A stretch of 6,603 nt of DNA from CAYWRO01 sp964460345 (lineage in GTDB: Bacteria > Planctomycetota > Phycisphaerae > Phycisphaerales > UBA1924). Positions 4,927 through 6,603 of this stretch are shown one piece after another. A program made the translations under genes and the position numbers. Each line of letters begins with the position of its first letter. The first letter of the stretch is position 1. The notes under the pieces are model-generated. The model did no database searches, was not told where the DNA came from, and was given only the letters and a program-made list of their open reading frames with translations. The stretch covers positions 1 to 6,603 of the forward strand of contig CAYWRO010000126.1 in NCBI GenBank assembly GCA_964460345.1, given 5' to 3'.

Positions 4927-5601
4927 ATGGCGGACACACAGATTCCAAACGGCCGGAACGCCCTGCTCGATTTCTACGAGGCTCACGCGGGCAAGTGGGC
5001 GGCCAGCGCGGAAGTCATCGGGCTGACGCCGGAACTCGCCGCGGCGGTGGTCTCGCGGGCTGCCGAGGCGGCCGAGGCGCGCGAGGCGCTGATCGCTCTG
5101 CGCAACCAGACGAAGATGGCGACGGTGGCGTTCAACGACAAGATCGAGGCGCTGCGCTCGACCGGCGGGGCCGCGGTCGCGACGATCCGCGCCTTCGCGG
5201 AGGCGACGAACAACAACGAGGTGTACATCGCCGCCGAGGTCTCCCCCGCCGCAGACCCGAGCCCCCCGCCGCCCCCCGAAGCGCCTTCTCGCCTCATCGC
5301 CACGCCGAACGCGACGGGCACGATCACGCTCACGATCAAGGGGAGCGTCGCGCGCAACGGGAGCTTCGACATCGAGCGCTCGATTGATGGCGGGCCGTAC
5401 ACGTTCGTGAGAAACATGCGCGCCAAGGTCTGGACCGATGAGGCCGTGCCGATGAACGCCGGCGCGATCACCTACCGCGTCTTCGGCGTGCGCCAGGATC
5501 GGCGGAGCGTCGAGGCGGCGACGGCGCGGGTGCAGTTCGGGACGCTGCCAGCAATGGTCCAGGCGGCGTTCCGGTCGGAGGCGCCCGCTCGCGCTGCTTG
5601 A
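4927..5601 (+). CDS. Hypothetical protein: helical N-terminus, proline linker, fibronectin-III-like C-terminus
   Basis: A 224-residue protein that I do not recognise by name. Residues about 10-97 are Ala/Glu-rich and look like several amphipathic helices (LTPELAAAVVSRAAEAAEAREALIALRNQT). Residues 106-120 are an Ala/Pro linker with six consecutive prolines. Residues about 118-205 resemble a fibronectin type III or similar beta sandwich: an opening PSRLIATPN, alternating strands ITLTIKGS, FDIERSIDGGPYTFV and ITYRVFGVR, and a closing ARVQFG. There is no signal peptide or membrane segment, so it is probably cytoplasmic unless exported by another route. It has its own strong ribosome binding site and lies 191 bases before flgB, so a structural or motility link is possible but unproven. 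Codon use is GC-rich like its neighbours. Confidence 0.82.
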   Translation: MADTQIPNGRNALLDFYEAHAGKWAASAEVIGLTPELAAAVVSRAAEAAEAREALIALRNQTKMATVAFNDKIEALRSTGGAAVATIRAFAEATNNNEVYIAAEVSPAADPSPPPPPEAPSRLIATPNATGTITLTIKGSVARNGSFDIERSIDGGPYTFVRNMRAKVWTDEAVPMNAGAITYRVFGVRQDRRSVEAATARVQFGTLPAMVQAAFRSEAPARAA

Positions 5602-5606
5602 AGCGG

Positions 5607-5754
5607 AACGCAGAGGGCGCGGAGGGTTCGCAGAGGCGCGGAGGGGGATGGGGCGGCTCGTAGGACCCATGGGACCCCTGGGACCCATGGCCTCTGGCGC
5701 CATGCCCTTGTCTCCCTCTCTGCGAACTCTGCGCTTCCTCCGCGCCTCCGCGTT
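5607..5754. repeat. Inverted period-9 arms around a 9-mer core
   Basis: The left arm (5607-5646) is built from CGCAGAG and CGCGGAG units. The right arm (5712-5754) is built from CTCTGCG and CTCCGCG units, so the two are inverted relative to each other. The core contains the repeat at 5663-5689. The element occupies most of the gap between the hypothetical gene and flgB. Confidence 0.8.
5663..5689. repeat. Three GGACCCATG units
   Basis: GGACCCATG, GGACCCCTG and GGACCCATG follow one another with period nine in the core of the inverted element. The period equals that of the flanking arms, although the unit sequence is unrelated. Confidence 0.85.
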
Positions 5755-5764
5755 CTCTTCTCTC

Positions 5765-5780
5765 TGGCACGCGATTCGCG
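5765..5780 (+). promoter_or_regulatory. Candidate sigma-54 (-24/-12) promoter before flgB
   Basis: TGGCACGCGATTCGCG matches the consensus TGGCACG-N4-TTGCW at all positions except one T in the -12 box and the final W. The GG and GC are correctly spaced. Transcription would begin near 5791, only about two bases before the flgB ATG. It would therefore give an almost leaderless message, which weakens the call. A sigma-54 activator gene is present in the window. Confidence 0.4.
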
Positions 5781-5792
5781 AGGGGCCGGGGG

Positions 5793-6236
5793 ATGGATGT
5801 GAGCGGTGTGACAAGCTCGGGGGCGCTGCCGGCGCTGGAGATGGTGATCCGGTTTGCCGGTCAGCGGCAGCGCCTCATTGCCAACAACGTCGCCAACTTC
5901 GAGACGCCCAACTACCAGCCCAAGGACGTCTCCCCCGCGCAGTTTCAGCGCGTGCTGGGGGAGGCGATTGATGCGCGGCGGGCCGGATCGGGCCGCGGGA
6001 TGCGGGGGGAGCTGGACTGGCAGGAAACGCGGGAACTCAAGAAGGGGGAGCGGGGGGGGCTGAAGCTTGAGCCGCGGACGGCGTCGGGGAACATCCTCTT
6101 CCACGACCGCAACAACCGCGACATCGAGCGGACCATGCAGGCGATGGTGGAGAACGTCGGCGTCTTCCGGATGGCGACCGAGCTGTACCGGAGCCAGGTG
6201 GGGCTTTTGCAGTCGGCGATCTCCGAACGCGTGTAA
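5793..6236 (+). CDS. flgB: Flagellar basal-body rod protein FlgB
   Basis: A 147-residue proximal rod subunit, exported by the flagellar type III apparatus and assembled in the periplasmic rod between the MS ring and the distal rod. The N-terminal rod motif is RQRLIANNVANFETPNYQ (25-42), where ANNVAN and TPNY are typical of FlgB. The C-terminal helix region (about 104-147, HDRNNRDIERTMQAMVEN then LYRSQVGLLQSAI) matches the family's usual DGNNVD ... SGLRSAI layout. Length is normal for FlgB at around 130-150. The ATG at 5793 is preceded only by a weak G-rich stretch. The next internal Met (residue 17) would remove part of the conserved helix, so 5793 is kept. flgC follows after a repeat element. 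Confidence 0.93.
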   Translation: MDVSGVTSSGALPALEMVIRFAGQRQRLIANNVANFETPNYQPKDVSPAQFQRVLGEAIDARRAGSGRGMRGELDWQETRELKKGERGGLKLEPRTASGNILFHDRNNRDIERTMQAMVENVGVFRMATELYRSQVGLLQSAISERV

Positions 6237-6241
6237 GAGTT

Positions 6242-6412
6242 TCACGCAGAGGCGCAGAGAGCGCAGAGAAATGCAGAATGCACAATGCACAATGCACAAT
6301 GCACAATGCACAATGCACAATGCAGAATGACGAATGATGAATGATGAATGGGGAGGAGGTGAGGGGCCGAGCGCCCTTCCTCCCTCTCTGCGATCTCCGC
6401 GTCTCTGCGTGA
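6242..6412. repeat. Composite repeat element between flgB and flgC
   Basis: The terminal inverted arms begin TCACGCAGAG (6242-6251) and end CTCTGCGTGA (6403-6412), a perfect ten-base match. Period-9 repeats continue inward on both sides (6242-6269, 6382-6412). The interior is a heptamer array (6270-6353) and a short purine-rich stretch. It occupies 171 of the 195 bases between the flgB stop and the flgC start. There is no coding capacity. Confidence 0.88.
6270..6353. repeat. Heptanucleotide array inside the composite element
   Basis: Twelve exact-length units: AATGCAG, six AATGCAC (6277-6318), AATGCAG, AATGACG, two AATGATG and AATGGGG. The order CAC-type, CAG, ACG-type, G-rich end is the same as in the array at 1-92. 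Confidence 0.95.
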
Positions 6413-6417
6413 GAATT

Positions 6418-6423
6418 GAGGAG
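6418..6423 (+). promoter_or_regulatory. flgC ribosome binding site
   Basis: GAGGAG lies eight bases before the GTG at 6432. It starts five bases after the repeat element ends, so the element has left it intact. Confidence 0.65.
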
Positions 6424-6431
6424 CCCTGAGC

Positions 6432-6603
6432 GTGTACGGAAGTCTCGATATCTCGACGAGCGGCATGATCGCCCAGCGGACGCGGCTGACGACGATCAGC
6501 GCGAACATTGCCAACCAGAACTCCTACATCCGCGGCGAGGACGGCCAGTGGGAGCCGTACCGGCGGCGGATCGCGATGTTTGCGCCGGGCCCCCCCACCC
6601 CCC
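6432..6603 (+). CDS. flgC: Flagellar basal-body rod protein FlgC, 5' part only
   Basis: The first 57 codons of the second proximal rod subunit; the gene runs off the window. The opening (V/M)YGSLDISTSGMIAQRTRL matches the conserved FlgC N-terminus, and ISANIANQNS (22-31) is the rod-protein motif ANIAN. EPYRRRIAMF (41-50) matches the usual PYRR segment. A GTG start at 6432 is chosen because it gives the standard FlgC first residues and has GAGGAG eight bases upstream; an in-frame TGA at 6417-6419 excludes more distant starts. The final bases are a C-rich run, which may be natural or a sequence-end artefact. Confidence 0.88.
   Translation, partial: MYGSLDISTSGMIAQRTRLTTISANIANQNSYIRGEDGQWEPYRRRIAMFAPGPPTP

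Noticed and set aside
6589..6603. Frameshift or assembly error in the C-rich end
   Set aside because: The flgC frame stays open to the last base; with only 15 bases there is no evidence either way.

Overview
The window is a GC-rich bacterial segment that most resembles a planctomycete, probably Phycisphaerae-like. Three things point that way: a family of two-pass membrane proteins ending in a Cys-x2-Cys-Gly-Tyr-Asp-Leu ... Cys-Pro-Glu-Cys-Gly zinc ribbon, flagellar rod genes beside a sigma-54-dependent response regulator, and a very high load of short-period and palindromic repeats. The assignment comes from protein style and is not proven.

Layout. A heptanucleotide array (1-92) precedes an NtrC-type response regulator on the + strand (160-1719). 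Convergent to it is a three-gene operon on the - strand, transcribed from 4013 down to 1802. Its genes are tandem paralogs joined by ATGA stop/start overlaps. Each has a conserved N-terminal membrane segment, a divergent extracytoplasmic core, a conserved second membrane segment and a cytoplasmic zinc ribbon. A gene-free region (4014-4926) holds a period-9 hairpin, heptamers, a mirror-symmetric six-hairpin element and a 21-bp tandem repeat. Next on the + strand come an unrecognised helical plus fibronectin-III-like protein (4927-5601), flgB (5793-6236) and the 5' end of flgC (6432 to the window end). A 171-bp repeat element separates flgB from flgC.

Most unusual feature. All three zinc ribbons are interrupted in frame, between their two Cys pairs, by a pair of inverted short hairpins. 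Each hairpin has a GTGG head and the stem CACGG(Y)TC ... GA(R)CCGTG. The architecture resembles REP/BIME elements, but it sits inside coding DNA and is translated, as described for Rickettsia palindromic elements. The two hairpins differ by a compensated base pair, and the linker between them differs among copies by exactly nine bases.

How the parts may work together. The regulator could activate sigma-54 promoters, and a reasonable -24/-12 match lies just upstream of flgB, so a flagellar role is plausible but inferred. The zinc-ribbon operon looks unrelated to motility. Repeats with periods of 7 and 9 recur around and between genes and appear to combine into modular elements, one of which has entered the flgB-flgC junction without removing the flgC ribosome binding site.
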